Assembly (NCBI GenBank): GCA_003605085.1
Contig: QZKD01000003.1
Span: 1-39,956, forward strand
Reading direction: 5' to 3'
Source of the DNA: Acholeplasma sp.
Lineage (GTDB): Bacteria; Bacillota_I; Bacilli_A; Acholeplasmatales; Acholeplasmataceae
Length of the DNA: 39,956 nucleotides
In this document: piece after piece, positions 1-9,431 of the stretch
Numbering within the stretch: position 1 is the stretch's first letter
Layout: each line of letters begins with the position of its first letter
Notes under the pieces: model-generated
What the model saw: the letters and a program-made list of their open reading frames with translations, nothing else
What the model was told of the DNA's origin: nothing
Database searches by the model: none
Program-made: the position numbers and the translations under genes

Positions 1-16
1 GCTTGTTTTTCTTCAA
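1..16 (-). CDS. 5' end of an unidentified gene, TTG start (partial)
   Basis: Only the first five codons are visible (M-K-K-N-K), read leftward off the window edge. The start is chosen because an excellent ribosome site (TTGGAGGT, minus strand, bases 31-24) lies eight bases upstream of a TTG codon at 16-14. A Lys-rich N-terminus would fit a signal peptide or lipoprotein, but that is a guess. It follows ygeW with no terminator between them, so it is probably the next gene of the molybdenum-hydroxylase operon. Its ribosome site is buried in the hairpin at 23-92. Confidence 0.55.
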
Positions 17-22
17 AATAAA

Positions 23-92
23 ATACCTCCAAGTATTAACAGTAATAATATATTTATCTTTATATTATTTCCTGTGTCTACTTTGGAGGTAT
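23..92 (-). promoter_or_regulatory. Long hairpin sequestering a ribosome binding site
   Basis: Arms 23-35 and 79-92 are complementary over 13 bp with a single-base bulge at 82. A 4-bp helix (39-42 with 72-75) and a 9-bp helix (44-52 with 61-69) continue inward to an 8-base loop. In the minus-strand transcript the 3' arm carries the GGAGGU of the TTG-start gene, and the 5' arm carries its complement ACCUCC. The fold would therefore hide the ribosome site. This suggests translational control of the last visible gene relative to the enzymes upstream. No known riboswitch consensus was recognised. Confidence 0.6.
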
Positions 93-96
93 CATA

Positions 97-112
97 TCAA
101 CCTCGCGGTTGA
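97..112 (-). promoter_or_regulatory. Small GNRA-loop hairpin after ygeW
   Basis: A 6-bp perfect stem (97-102 with 107-112) closes a GCGA tetraloop in the minus-strand RNA, four bases before the sequestering hairpin. GNRA loops are very stable and often dock into receptors, so it may be part of one larger leader structure. On the plus strand the same stem is followed by a T-rich run and could act as a terminator for antisense transcription. I cannot tell which, if either, is functional. Confidence 0.35.
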
Positions 113-124
113 CTTTTTTCTTTT

Positions 125-1111
125 TTATTTATCGCCCATCGTCATCGCCATCACCGCTTTTGCTGTATGGAGTCTGTTTTCAGCTTCTTGATAAACGATG
201 GAATGTGGTCCATCGATGACCGAATCTTCGACTTCGTTACCGCGATCTGCAGGAAGGGCATGCATGTACTTCACATGAGGACTTGCAAGTTTTATCATCT
301 CTTCCGTACATTTCCAAGATTTATAGGATTCAAGTAAATCATCAATAACTTGTGTTGATTGATTATTGACCCAGCTTCCCCAATTCTTTGGAATCACGAT
401 ATCGGCATCTTTATATGCTTCTTCCATATTGTGGGTTATTCTAAATGTTCCCCCATGAGCTTTCGCATTTTCATGGGCTTTTTTGATCGCCCATTCGGGA
501 AGATCATAGCCTTCTGGATATGCGAGTGTCACATCCATTTGATATCTTGGGAATAAAAGAATTTGTGATAGCGGAACGCTAATAGGTTTTTTATGGCTTT
601 TCGCATACGCCCAAATAATCGATATTTTGACTCGCTTGGTGGATGGGAATACTTCCTGAATCGTCATTAAATCAGCAAGTGCTTGCATTGGATGATAAAG
701 ATCATCCTGAAGATTCATAATGGGGACAGATGAATATTTCGCCATTTCTCTTAAATATTTATTGCCCACTTCCCAAAAACAGTTACGACAAGCAATCCCG
801 TGACCATAGGATGAAAGAATGATTGCAGTATCTTTCGCACTTTCACCATGAGAAATCTGCATCATCGATGTATCCAAAAACGTCGCGTGACCTCCAAGAT
901 GGGCAAGACCAGCTTCCATCGAGTTTCTCGTACGTGTCGATTGTTCAAAAAACATCAAGAATGCGGTCTTATGCAAAAGATAAGGCGTCGGTTCATTATG
1001 TAAAAACTTATACTTTAAATCTTTCGATACTTCTAAAAGAATATCAATCTCGTGATTACTCCATTCCTCTAGGGTAATAAAATGTCTTCCTTTAAACCGT
1101 GGTTGCATCAT
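125..1111 (-). CDS. ygeW: YgeW-type carbamoyltransferase
   Basis: Member of the aspartate/ornithine carbamoyltransferase superfamily, YgeW branch. Visible are the carbamoyl-phosphate loop S-T-R-T-R at residues 58-62, the HPMQ motif at 140-143 and a late HALPADRG motif in place of the HCLP of ornithine transcarbamylases. At 328 residues it is shorter than E. coli YgeW (about 400). YgeW is genetically tied to anaerobic purine/urate breakdown, probably exchanging a carbamoyl group from a ureido intermediate to make carbamoyl phosphate, but its exact substrate is not established. It overlaps ygeY by four bases (ATGA), so the two are translationally coupled. It begins Met-Met; either could be the start. 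Confidence 0.88.
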   Translation of the reverse strand: MMQPRFKGRHFITLEEWSNHEIDILLEVSKDLKYKFLHNEPTPYLLHKTAFLMFFEQSTRTRNSMEAGLAHLGGHATFLDTSMMQISHGESAKDTAIILSSYGHGIACRNCFWEVGNKYLREMAKYSSVPIMNLQDDLYHPMQALADLMTIQEVFPSTKRVKISIIWAYAKSHKKPISVPLSQILLFPRYQMDVTLAYPEGYDLPEWAIKKAHENAKAHGGTFRITHNMEEAYKDADIVIPKNWGSWVNNQSTQVIDDLLESYKSWKCTEEMIKLASPHVKYMHALPADRGNEVEDSVIDGPHSIVYQEAENRLHTAKAVMAMTMGDK

Positions 1112-2322
1112 TTTTCTCCTTTCACATGCAGGGTGTATTGTTTAGGTAATGCGGCATAAAATGCACAAGCTTTAATAAGTTCTTCTTTGAATGTGATTTC
1201 ATTGGGGGCGTGAGCCTGATCTTCATGACCCGGTCCAAATCCAATGCAGGGAATTCCAAAACGTCCCATGATGGACACACCATTGGTGGAAAATGTCCAT
1301 TTGTCAATGATGGGTTTTTCTTTAAATAGTCCTTGGTAAATGTGGTCAGCTGTACGAAGGACTTGATGATCTTGATCGAGTACCCACGTTGGAAAATAGG
1401 ATTGCGTTGGATAGGATAATCCCGTATACGATGGACGATTATAATCATACATCTTAACGATTGCTTTCGCGTTTTTCACAGAGTGAAGTGCTTCGATTTC
1501 AGCGATAGCTGATTGATAGGTTTCCCCGTGGGTTAACCGGCGATCGATCGAGATGGTGCATCCATCTGCAACAGCACACCTTGAGGGTGAACTGAAAAAG
1601 ACTTCACTCACCGTCAAGGTGCCCTTTCCTAAGAAGGGATCATCTTTCAGTCTTTTCCCTAATTCTTGAAGTTCAAGTAAAATGGGAGCCATCTTGAAGA
1701 TGGCGTTATCCCCACGCTCAGGAGCACTACCATGACAGCTGATGCCACGGGTAGAGACACTGATTTCCATTCTTCCCCGATGCCCGCGGTAAATCCGACA
1801 TGACGTGGGTTCGGTGATGACGACAAACTCTGGTTTGATGTGATCTTGTTCGATGATATACTGCCAACATAAGCCGTCACAATCTTCTTCTTGAACGGTT
1901 GCTGTCATCAAAAGTGTATAATCATCTTCAAGATGAAGATCTTTGATGATTTTGGCTGCATAGATCATTGCGGCCATACCACCTTCTTGATCGCTTGTTC
2001 CTCTTCCTCCGATATGAAGGTCATCTTCATATCCCTGATAAGGATCAAATGTCCAGTTCTTGATTTCACCAATACCGACAGTGTCGATGTGACCATCCAT
2101 CGCGATTAAGTGTTTTCCGTGTCCCATATATCCCAAGAGATTTCCCATAGGATCGATGACGATCTTATCAAATCCTACCTTTTCCATCTCTTGTTTAATT
2201 CTTTGGATAACTTCCTTTTCATGACATGATTCCGAAGGGATCCGTACCATGTCTCTTAAAAAGGCGGTCATCTCTTTTTCATAGCGTTTTGCGTAACTGA
2301 CGATGGTTTCAAAAGGTATCAT
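1108..2322 (-). CDS. ygeY: YgeY-type M20 metallohydrolase
   Basis: M20-family zinc amidohydrolase/peptidase of 404 residues, matching the YgeY subgroup always found beside selenium-dependent molybdenum-hydroxylase genes. Metal ligands are evident: HID at 78-80, the bridging Asp in GTSDQEGG near 111, the Glu-Glu pair at 145-146, and a C-terminal His in AHAPNE. The family hydrolyses amide bonds in ureido or N-acyl substrates; here a ring-opened purine intermediate is the likely substrate (inference from neighbours). It overlaps the PLP gene upstream and ygeW downstream by four bases each. Confidence 0.88.
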   Translation of the reverse strand: MIPFETIVSYAKRYEKEMTAFLRDMVRIPSESCHEKEVIQRIKQEMEKVGFDKIVIDPMGNLLGYMGHGKHLIAMDGHIDTVGIGEIKNWTFDPYQGYEDDLHIGGRGTSDQEGGMAAMIYAAKIIKDLHLEDDYTLLMTATVQEEDCDGLCWQYIIEQDHIKPEFVVITEPTSCRIYRGHRGRMEISVSTRGISCHGSAPERGDNAIFKMAPILLELQELGKRLKDDPFLGKGTLTVSEVFFSSPSRCAVADGCTISIDRRLTHGETYQSAIAEIEALHSVKNAKAIVKMYDYNRPSYTGLSYPTQSYFPTWVLDQDHQVLRTADHIYQGLFKEKPIIDKWTFSTNGVSIMGRFGIPCIGFGPGHEDQAHAPNEITFKEELIKACAFYAALPKQYTLHVKGEK

Positions 2323-3683
2323 AGTGTTTTTCCTCGGTTCTTCTTAATTTTCTCATCATAGCTGAAGACTTTTTCGTATTCGTGATCCCAAAAGTCCATG
2401 TGCTTCATCTGGTCTAAATAGGCTTTTTCATACCCAAAGACCAACCAATCATGTTCTTTCTGCAGGAAAAGTCGTTCTTTTTTCTCTTTCGAACGGACAT
2501 CTTCGATATTCTCCGTATCCGCTTTAAGGAAGATATCTTTAAACCAGCGCTTTAAAACAAAATCTTCGGTCTCTAAAACACGACGATTGAGATCTTTAAT
2601 GACGGAATCATAGCGATCAAATCCATCGGTAGCAATCGTGACGACATTATCCCCTTCACCAAGTTTTAGGTATTTTGCCATCTTAATGGCACCGATAATA
2701 TTGCAGATCGTTGAAACGCCAAAAAGATCTTTCATCTTTAATGCATCTTCATGACTGACGCCATAAAACTCTAAGATATGGGGAGCATCATGGATAATCT
2801 TTAAACCTCGTACGGTTTCTTCATCTTCAATCATCGTAATAAAATCTGTGGTGAGCACGTTATGGATCAAGGTGCACATCTTATCCCCAATACCTTCAAT
2901 CCGGTGTTGTCCTCTACCACCATTGGTTAGTGTTGAGCACTCGTAGGGTTCAAGAGCGACAATTTTCGCTTCAGGGAATACTTTTTTAATGTGATCCCCT
3001 GCGGCGAGTGTCCCCGCACTTCCTGGTGCAGAGACAAAAGCAGCGATACGTTCGTTGCCAATACCTTTGATGGCTTCAACAGCACTATGTCCTGTCACGT
3101 GTCTGTGGAATCTGTAGTTGGGTAATAGTTCAAATTGAGCAAGACTGCGATAATTAGGATTTTTCTTCAGTTCATAAGTGCGTTGCAGTGTCAAGATGAC
3201 ATCCGATTCAGTCCCTGGGGTTAAATCGAGTTTAGCCCCGTATTTTTGAATGCGTTCATAACGTTCTTTACTCATGTTATCGGGCATGATGACAATGGCA
3301 TCTAAATTCATTAAATGACAAATATAGGATACCCCGATACCAAAGTTACCGGTGGATGGACCTAAGATCGTGTGTTTACCTGGAATGATTTCACCATCCA
3401 CACAGCCTTCAATAAGTGTCGCATACGCAGGCCCAACCTTATGGGATCCAGAGGGGAAATATGTCCCAAGCATGACCACGATATTGGCATCAACACCGGT
3501 CATCGCTTTGGGCAAAACAATTTTATGCACGTGATCTTGATCATCTTTCCATGTGATGTTAAAAAGATTCATGGGATCAAGTTCATCGTGACGTGCTTTT
3601 TTCGCACGAGCTTTAAGTTCTTGATCTAATAGACTCGGATGAAGCATTTCTTCATAGGTAGGTCCTAGAGGTATTTTAATCAT
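2319..3683 (-). CDS. Fold-type II PLP enzyme of the xdh/yge cluster
   Basis: A 454-residue tryptophan-synthase-beta/cysteine-synthase-like protein. The Schiff-base lysine is in SGSHK (K82) and the substrate-carboxylate loop is GPSTGNFG near 108-115, with a later Gly-rich phosphate loop ([12 protein letters not shown]). The C-terminal ~100 residues are a charged extension. It is not classical YgeX (diaminopropionate ammonia-lyase), which has a different active-site segment, but it sits where YgeX would be expected, between ygeY and a threonine-synthase-like gene. Probable role: elimination on a diaminopropionate-like or related amino acid product of purine breakdown (inference). It overlaps both neighbours (8 bases upstream, 4 downstream). 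Confidence 0.75.
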   Translation of the reverse strand: MIKIPLGPTYEEMLHPSLLDQELKARAKKARHDELDPMNLFNITWKDDQDHVHKIVLPKAMTGVDANIVVMLGTYFPSGSHKVGPAYATLIEGCVDGEIIPGKHTILGPSTGNFGIGVSYICHLMNLDAIVIMPDNMSKERYERIQKYGAKLDLTPGTESDVILTLQRTYELKKNPNYRSLAQFELLPNYRFHRHVTGHSAVEAIKGIGNERIAAFVSAPGSAGTLAAGDHIKKVFPEAKIVALEPYECSTLTNGGRGQHRIEGIGDKMCTLIHNVLTTDFITMIEDEETVRGLKIIHDAPHILEFYGVSHEDALKMKDLFGVSTICNIIGAIKMAKYLKLGEGDNVVTIATDGFDRYDSVIKDLNRRVLETEDFVLKRWFKDIFLKADTENIEDVRSKEKKERLFLQKEHDWLVFGYEKAYLDQMKHMDFWDHEYEKVFSYDEKIKKNRGKTL

Positions 3684-4932
3684 GAGGTGTCTCCTTTAGT
3701 GATTCGTGTTGTTTGATAAATGCGTTAAGTTCGGGTGAACAAAGCGGAGGTGATCCCACCGCTTTTTGTGCATTGACGGGGTCTTTGAGTCCATGACCGG
3801 TATGAATCATCACAACTGATTCGTTAGGTTTGATGATGCCTTGTTTCAGTGCTTCTTTGATCCCTGCGAGTGCAGCTGCAGATGCTGGTTCGGCACATAA
3901 CCCCTCGTGTGTACCCAAAAGTCTCATCGCTTCTAAAATATTTTCATCGGGTACAGCGATCCATGCGCCATGGGTTTTTTCAACAGCATGGATCGCTTTG
4001 ATCGGATTTCTAGGAACGCCTACAGCAATGCTATCGGCGATGGTATGCTCTTCTGCTTTCTTTAAGGGAGATTGTGTTTGATACGCTTCGACAAAGGGAG
4101 CACATCCTTCGCTTTGCACGCCTAAGAGTTTGGGTATTTTATGGATGAGTCCTAACTTTTTAAAATCATAAATCGCTTTATAGATTCCCGCAATTGTACA
4201 TCCATCCCCAACAGAAACCGCAATCCAATCCGTGGGTCTTAAATCCTTTTGTTCAAATATTTCATATCCCACCGTCTTTTTTCCTTCGACAAGATAAGGA
4301 TTGACGGCAGCGTTACGATTGTACCAACCAAAGTGCTCGATCGCCTCTTTTGAGAGTTGATAGGTTTGATTATAATCACCATCCACTAATGTCACATGTG
4401 CCCCGTATAGTAAGAGTTGATTAACTTTACCTATGGGTGCTCGCTTAGGGACAAAGATATAGGCAGGAATCCCCATTCTGGCAGCATGACAAGCAAGTGA
4501 ACTTGCTGCATTTCCGGTGGAACTACAGCTGACGGCATTCACCCCTTGATCGATGGCTTGAAGAACTGCGATGGCACTCGCACGATCTTTGAGGGATCCA
4601 CTGGGGTTGACACTTTCATCTTTGATAAAAAGTTTTCGAAGACCTAAGTACGTTTCAAGACGATGGGCACGATAAAATGGTGTCCATCCAATCTTGAGCA
4701 TGTCTTTCATATGATCCGTTTGAACCGGTAAAAGATAACGGTAGCGAAACATGGAATGATCATCATCCTGCTTCAATGTATCCTTGGTCATAAATTTCTT
4801 GATGGTCTCATAGTCATAGACCACATCAAGAATGCCTTTTTCACCACAGCAAGGGCATGTGAAATACGCGCCTATGGGATATGTTTTTTTGCATAGGACG
4901 CATTCAAGATGTTTCATAAAGTGTGTGTTCAT
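3676..4932 (-). CDS. Threonine-synthase-like PLP enzyme with zinc ribbon
   Basis: A 418-residue fold-type II PLP enzyme resembling threonine synthase. An N-terminal zinc ribbon is formed by C11/C14 and C26/C29, the PLP lysine is K115 in NPSGSLKDR, and SSTGNAASS is the carboxylate loop. No homoserine or threonine pathway genes surround it. Instead it is embedded between an FAD subunit of a molybdenum hydroxylase and a second PLP enzyme, so I infer a lyase or beta-replacement step in purine-derived amino acid metabolism rather than threonine synthesis. The four-base and eight-base overlaps show tight coupling. True threonine synthase is the alternative. Confidence 0.75.
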   Translation of the reverse strand: MNTHFMKHLECVLCKKTYPIGAYFTCPCCGEKGILDVVYDYETIKKFMTKDTLKQDDDHSMFRYRYLLPVQTDHMKDMLKIGWTPFYRAHRLETYLGLRKLFIKDESVNPSGSLKDRASAIAVLQAIDQGVNAVSCSSTGNAASSLACHAARMGIPAYIFVPKRAPIGKVNQLLLYGAHVTLVDGDYNQTYQLSKEAIEHFGWYNRNAAVNPYLVEGKKTVGYEIFEQKDLRPTDWIAVSVGDGCTIAGIYKAIYDFKKLGLIHKIPKLLGVQSEGCAPFVEAYQTQSPLKKAEEHTIADSIAVGVPRNPIKAIHAVEKTHGAWIAVPDENILEAMRLLGTHEGLCAEPASAAALAGIKEALKQGIIKPNESVVMIHTGHGLKDPVNAQKAVGSPPLCSPELNAFIKQHESLKETPHD

Positions 4933-5789
4933 GATGTCATTCCTTTCAAAAGTAACTCATCAAGAAATTGAGTCAGTAAATTAATGGCCACTTTCCTACG
5001 ATAGGTTTTATTGGAGCGCTGATCGTCAATGGGGTTGATCTGTGATGCATAGTGCTTTATAATCGCATCTTTCCTCATGCTCAACTCTTTGATCGATAAT
5101 CCTTGAAGATCATCTTCCATCGCATGATCGGAGATCACCATGGGTGCAACCGCACCGAGGGCGATGCCGATCTTTTTGAGATGATGATCAGACATTTCAG
5201 CCATACCAACAAACGATACTTTGGAGATGGCATCGGATTTTCTTCCTCCGACCTTGGTCCATGTGAATGTTGTGCATGGGCATAATGGCACATGAATTTC
5301 TTTGATCAGTTCATTGTCTTTTAAGACCGTCTTTTTCACACCTGTGATGAAATCTCTGATGGGAACGATTCTTTCATGATGAAGTGAAGCAAGAAGAATC
5401 TCAGCCCGACTTGCATATAAATAAACCAGTGTATCCGCCGCAGGCGACGCGTTGGCTAAATTTCCCGCAAGGGTTGCCATCTGTCTTATGCCTGGAGAGG
5501 CAATATCATTTAATACCTTTTTGAAATGATTAGGAATGCTAGGATGATGAAGAAGGTCTTCCATGGGTGTCATCGATCCGATGATCAGTTGATGATCTTC
5601 TTCTTTGACATAATTCAATTCCTTAAGATGGTATAAGAAAATCACAGGCGATTCGAAACGTGGTTCTACCATCGGTCCCATGCGTCGTTGCACCATGAGA
5701 TCTGTACCACCTGCAACCTTAATAAAATGGACGCGTTCCATCGCGGATAGGGCTTCATGAAGCGTTTTAGGGATCAGATGGTCTATCAT
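4929..5789 (-). CDS. xdhB: Molybdenum hydroxylase FAD-binding subunit (trimer 1)
   Basis: A CoxM/XdhB-type protein of 286 residues. The N-terminal FAD pyrophosphate motif is VAGGTDLM near 21-28, the second FAD motif is TLAGNLANASPAADT near 102-116, and GGRKSDAISKVS marks the C-terminal FAD/lid region. In the complete enzyme it takes electrons from the 2Fe-2S subunit and passes them to NAD(P)+ or ferredoxin. It forms a trimer with the next two genes (2Fe-2S and Mo subunits), which overlap by four bases each. Orthology to E. coli xdhB is assumed from family and context, not proven. Confidence 0.87.
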   Translation of the reverse strand: MIDHLIPKTLHEALSAMERVHFIKVAGGTDLMVQRRMGPMVEPRFESPVIFLYHLKELNYVKEEDHQLIIGSMTPMEDLLHHPSIPNHFKKVLNDIASPGIRQMATLAGNLANASPAADTLVYLYASRAEILLASLHHERIVPIRDFITGVKKTVLKDNELIKEIHVPLCPCTTFTWTKVGGRKSDAISKVSFVGMAEMSDHHLKKIGIALGAVAPMVISDHAMEDDLQGLSIKELSMRKDAIIKHYASQINPIDDQRSNKTYRRKVAINLLTQFLDELLLKGMTS

Positions 5790-6256
5790 AGGTTTTCCCC
5801 CTTCTTAGCGGCCAGCAATATGGCATCTACGATCATGTTATATCCTGTACAACGACAGAGATTTCCACTTAAGGCATATCGGATTTCTTCTTCAGAGGGG
5901 TGAGGATTCTTCGCAAGAAGACTTTCAGCTGCAATCATCATTCCAGGAGAACAAATCCCGCATTGTGAACCTCCTTTTTCACTCATCGCATCCGCAAGCA
6001 CTTGATAACGTTTCGTTAATTTATATCCTTCAATCGTGGTGATCTCTTGATGATTCACCAGTCCTAAAGGAAGCAAACAACTATGAACAATGTGTCCATT
6101 CATGAGGATGGCACACGCCCCACACTCACCTTCACCACATCCTTCTTTAGCACCTGTTAACCCAAAATGTTCCCGAAGTACATCTAAAAACCGAAGGGTA
6201 GGCGATAGCGTTACTTCGACTGGTTTTCCGTTTAAGATAAATTTGATAGGGTTCAT
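5786..6256 (-). CDS. xdhC: Molybdenum hydroxylase 2Fe-2S subunit (trimer 1)
   Basis: A 156-residue CoxS-type iron-sulfur protein. The plant-ferredoxin [2Fe-2S] cysteines are in CGEGECGAC plus the Cys of HSC, and the second cluster is in CGICSPG and CRCTG. The length is typical. It transfers electrons from the molybdopterin centre to the FAD subunit. The symbol follows E. coli usage, where xdhC is the Fe-S subunit and not the XdhC maturation factor, which is a separate gene here at 12496-13341. It overlaps both neighbours by four bases. Confidence 0.9.
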   Translation of the reverse strand: MNPIKFILNGKPVEVTLSPTLRFLDVLREHFGLTGAKEGCGEGECGACAILMNGHIVHSCLLPLGLVNHQEITTIEGYKLTKRYQVLADAMSEKGGSQCGICSPGMMIAAESLLAKNPHPSEEEIRYALSGNLCRCTGYNMIVDAILLAAKKGENL

Positions 6257-8340
6257 GTTTCAATCAACTCCATGATGGTTTCGGGGGTTACGGGAATCTT
6301 ATGGACAGGTCTTCCGATCGCATGTTCGATCGCGAGTGCTACCGCAGGGGCACCACCCACTAACGAGAGTTCACCCAATCCTTTCGCACCAAAGGGTCCA
6401 AGTTGATAGGGATTAGGAAAAAAGGTCGTCTTTGTTTTTCCCACATCAAGTGCTGTGGGAATGATATAGTCGGTCATGTTCTTCTGTTTTAACTGACCAA
6501 GGTGGTCTTGCATCACCTCGAGATAACCATAGGCAATGCCTTGTGCAATCCCACCATCTGCTTGACCTAAGGCTAAGCGTTCATCAATCACTTCACCAAT
6601 ATCGTAGGCACTCCACACGTGTTTAATCGTCACCTGATAGGTGATTTTAGATACTTCGACTTCAACGACATTCACACCCCATGAATACGCAGGGTACGCA
6701 TCCCCTCGCATCGAAGTTTCATTCCATTGGATATAGGAAGGGTTGGTATAGTGCTCGATGATGATTTGTTCTTCGTGATCTTTCCATTCTTGTTTGAGTC
6801 GTTTAGCTGCTTTTTCTAAAAGCCCTCCCACGATCATGATGGTTCTTGAGGCGACAGTGGGTCCTGAATCCACGATTACATCCGTATCGGGTGGTTGGAA
6901 AAAGACTTTGTCATCAGGGATATCTAATGTTTGAACAACAATCTTCTTTAAACTGGTGAAGGCACCTTGTCCCATATCGACCGCAGCAATCAATAAATGG
7001 ACATCGTTATTTTGATCTTTTCTAAGTTTGACTTTCGCGTGGATATGATCGGATTCACCACTTCCTGTAAAGCCACAGCCATGTAAAAACCAACTCATCC
7101 CAATGCCATGAAAACTATTTTCTTTTTTATAGTGTTCCCGCTTATAGACATAATCCGATTCTTTCATGACATGATGGATCAGTTGATCCATGATGATGGG
7201 ATCACGGAAATGTCCTGAGGTGGACGTGAGATCGCCTTGTTTGGCAAGATGTTGATAGCGGAAAATAAAGCTATCTTTATGAAGTTTATTGGCGAGATGT
7301 TCCATAAACATCTCAATCGCAAAAATCATTTGTGGGGCACCAAATCCACGGAACGCTCCCGTGGGGACGGTATGTGTCTTGTAGACATCCCCCACCACAT
7401 CCAAATGATCGATGGTGTAGGCATCGGTGATTGCAATCATCGACCGTGAGAGCACCACCCCTGATAAACCTATCGCTGCACCACCGTTTAATTTAACGTG
7501 CGCTTTAATGCCTAAAACATGGTCTTTTTTAACTACTGCTTCTAGCGTGATTTCAGAGGGATGCCGTTTGGTGGTGACGAGCATGTCTTCTTCTCTTTCT
7601 AAAATCAGTTTGATCGGCACATGCAAGTGATGGACAGCAACCGCGAGCTCACACGCAATCACCGAAGGATATTCCTCTTTCCCCCCAAACGCGCCACCGA
7701 CAGCGGCTTGTATGATTCTTACCTGATCCTCTGGATAACCCAACGTACGAACCACCGCATTTTTGACATAATATGGACATTGAAGGGATCCTTTTAAGAC
7801 AATCTTCTTTTCACCTTCTGGGTAACAGATGAACCCTTGAGGTTCGATATAAGCTTGTTCTTGATAACCGGTATGAAAGGTTTCTTGAATCACTTGATCT
7901 GCGTGTTGAAGGGCGTCTTGATAACTTCCTTTGGTTAGTGTTTTATGAATGACAGAGTTCGTGAGTTCAAAGGTAGGTTCAAGGATGTCATAATCCACTT
8001 TGATGGAAGCTAGTATCTCTTTAATCACTTTCCGATCTTTACCAATCACTAGAAGAATGGGTTCTCCGATATAGGTGACTTGATCTTTTGCAAATACTTT
8101 CCAATCCGATTCAATCATATTGACCACGTTGTCAGCAGGGATATGATGATGATCAATGATGAAATATCCCTCTGGAAGCGGCGGATAGTGGATATGTTTG
8201 ATGTTCGCGTAAGGATGAATCGAGCGAAGAGTGATGGCATGATGCATGTTTTCCATCATGATGTCATTCACATAGATCGCTTTTCCAGAAAGTTTATCTG
8301 CTTGATCGACTTTGGGGACTGAATGACTAATCTTAGGCAT
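6253..8340 (-). CDS. xdhA: Molybdopterin-binding hydroxylase subunit (trimer 1)
   Basis: The catalytic subunit, 695 residues from the start at 8340, chosen because AGGAGG lies seven bases upstream. The longer frame to 8409 would run into the preceding gene and adds a low-complexity leader. Molybdopterin motifs: GGAFGGKE at 215-222, FRGFGAPQ at 330-337, DMGQGAF, and GAKGLGE carrying the catalytic base Glu. E222 and R331 correspond to the purine-binding Glu802/Arg880 pair of bovine xanthine oxidoreductase, which favours a purine hydroxylase. A 14-base gap separates it from the DHODH-like gene upstream, and it overlaps the Fe-S gene downstream by four. Confidence 0.88.
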   Translation of the reverse strand: MPKISHSVPKVDQADKLSGKAIYVNDIMMENMHHAITLRSIHPYANIKHIHYPPLPEGYFIIDHHHIPADNVVNMIESDWKVFAKDQVTYIGEPILLVIGKDRKVIKEILASIKVDYDILEPTFELTNSVIHKTLTKGSYQDALQHADQVIQETFHTGYQEQAYIEPQGFICYPEGEKKIVLKGSLQCPYYVKNAVVRTLGYPEDQVRIIQAAVGGAFGGKEEYPSVIACELAVAVHHLHVPIKLILEREEDMLVTTKRHPSEITLEAVVKKDHVLGIKAHVKLNGGAAIGLSGVVLSRSMIAITDAYTIDHLDVVGDVYKTHTVPTGAFRGFGAPQMIFAIEMFMEHLANKLHKDSFIFRYQHLAKQGDLTSTSGHFRDPIIMDQLIHHVMKESDYVYKREHYKKENSFHGIGMSWFLHGCGFTGSGESDHIHAKVKLRKDQNNDVHLLIAAVDMGQGAFTSLKKIVVQTLDIPDDKVFFQPPDTDVIVDSGPTVASRTIMIVGGLLEKAAKRLKQEWKDHEEQIIIEHYTNPSYIQWNETSMRGDAYPAYSWGVNVVEVEVSKITYQVTIKHVWSAYDIGEVIDERLALGQADGGIAQGIAYGYLEVMQDHLGQLKQKNMTDYIIPTALDVGKTKTTFFPNPYQLGPFGAKGLGELSLVGGAPAVALAIEHAIGRPVHKIPVTPETIMELIET

Positions 8341-8354
8341 AGCGTCCCTCCTTT

Positions 8355-9431
8355 CTAATCTCTCATCACAATGGCATGCGTCGGGCATTTGGTGACGCAT
8401 AAACCGCATTCAAAGCACATCTTAGCGTCAAAGGTAATTTTATCTTTCATTTCGATTGCAAAATAAGGACAGACCTGAACACAAAGATCACACTTGATGC
8501 ATTTCTCTTCGATCAATTCTGGAACCTGTCGTTTGTATTTCACGTCATTGGTTAATGTAGTATCGATCACTTCTTGTACAGAGTGAAAGCCATGCGCTTC
8601 TAGACGTTTAGGAAGATCCTCAATAATCTTTTTATAAAGCTGTTTTCCTTTGATTAGTGCAGCGGATAACATTTGAACTGCACTCGCTCCTGCAAGTAAA
8701 AATTCAATCACGTCATCCGCAGAAGCAATCCCACCCACACCAATCACGGTGAGTGAGGGTTCTGCTTTCTTAATCGTATACACCACCGCTAACGCGAGAT
8801 GCTTAATCACAGGACCTGAGGTCCAAACAAAGCCTTGTTCATTGCCGTATTGAATCGATCTTGAATCAATATCGATCATCATTGTGGGTCCAAGAGAATT
8901 GATCGCGACCACACCATTTGCTCCATGTTCTTTAATCATATGGGCGAAGCCCGCCGGATTAGGAATATGAGGACTGATTTTCATATAGACTGGTTTATTT
9001 GTGTTTTTTCTGATGGTATCAATAGTTCCTGCAATCACTGATAAATCGGTGCCCACATAATGCGTAGATACTTCAAATGCATCGGCAAAAGGATCCAGTG
9101 CCGGAATCAAGATCTCCATATCCTCTTTGGTATATCCCACGCTGATGATCAATGGACGATCGTTATCTTTTTGATAAGAAGGTAGGAAGTCATGAAGCCA
9201 GGTCGAAAGTGAATGTTCACTCCACAGTTCACTATTCATCACAAACTGTCGATCCCCATAGATACAGGGTTTAGGAATGTGGGGATCTTTTGTAGAAATG
9301 GTCTTGGAGATGATGGCTCCACATCCCTCTTCTCTTAAAAACCGCATTTTATCATCATCACCGACCAGTGGTCCTGCTGCTGGCATTAAAGGATTTTCTA
9401 AGGTTAATCCATCAAAGGTTGTTTTTAGCAT
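8355..9431 (-). CDS. DHODH/PreA-like flavoprotein with two [4Fe-4S] clusters
   Basis: 358 residues: an FMN-binding dihydroorotate/dihydropyrimidine-dehydrogenase-type TIM barrel (NPLMPAAGP at the start, GVGGIASADDV phosphate loop), then a bacterial ferredoxin domain with CIKCDLCVQVCP and CFECGLCVTKCP. This is the layout of PreA and of the DHODH-plus-ferredoxin part of DPD. YgfK of the E. coli cluster also has such a barrel, but fused to a GltD-like FAD/NAD module that is absent here. It probably reduces or oxidises a pyrimidine/purine-ring intermediate with ferredoxin-type electron flow (inference). It overlaps ssnA by 20 bases and has its own TAGGAG site. Confidence 0.82.
   Translation of the reverse strand: MLKTTFDGLTLENPLMPAAGPLVGDDDKMRFLREEGCGAIISKTISTKDPHIPKPCIYGDRQFVMNSELWSEHSLSTWLHDFLPSYQKDNDRPLIISVGYTKEDMEILIPALDPFADAFEVSTHYVGTDLSVIAGTIDTIRKNTNKPVYMKISPHIPNPAGFAHMIKEHGANGVVAINSLGPTMMIDIDSRSIQYGNEQGFVWTSGPVIKHLALAVVYTIKKAEPSLTVIGVGGIASADDVIEFLLAGASAVQMLSAALIKGKQLYKKIIEDLPKRLEAHGFHSVQEVIDTTLTNDVKYKRQVPELIEEKCIKCDLCVQVCPYFAIEMKDKITFDAKMCFECGLCVTKCPTHAIVMRD

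Noticed and set aside
97-130. Plus-strand hairpin plus T-run as a terminator
   Set aside because: No plus-strand gene precedes it within the window; the stem more likely belongs to the minus-strand leader.
3-191. Plus-strand frame of 62 codons encoding a hydrophobic peptide
   Set aside because: It overlaps the ygeW end and the hairpin region, has no ribosome site, and its hydrophobicity comes from T-rich sequence.
8341-8409. Longer start for the trimer 1 Mo subunit
   Set aside because: The extra 23 codons run back over the DHODH-like gene, and a strong ribosome site sits just before the ATG at 8340.
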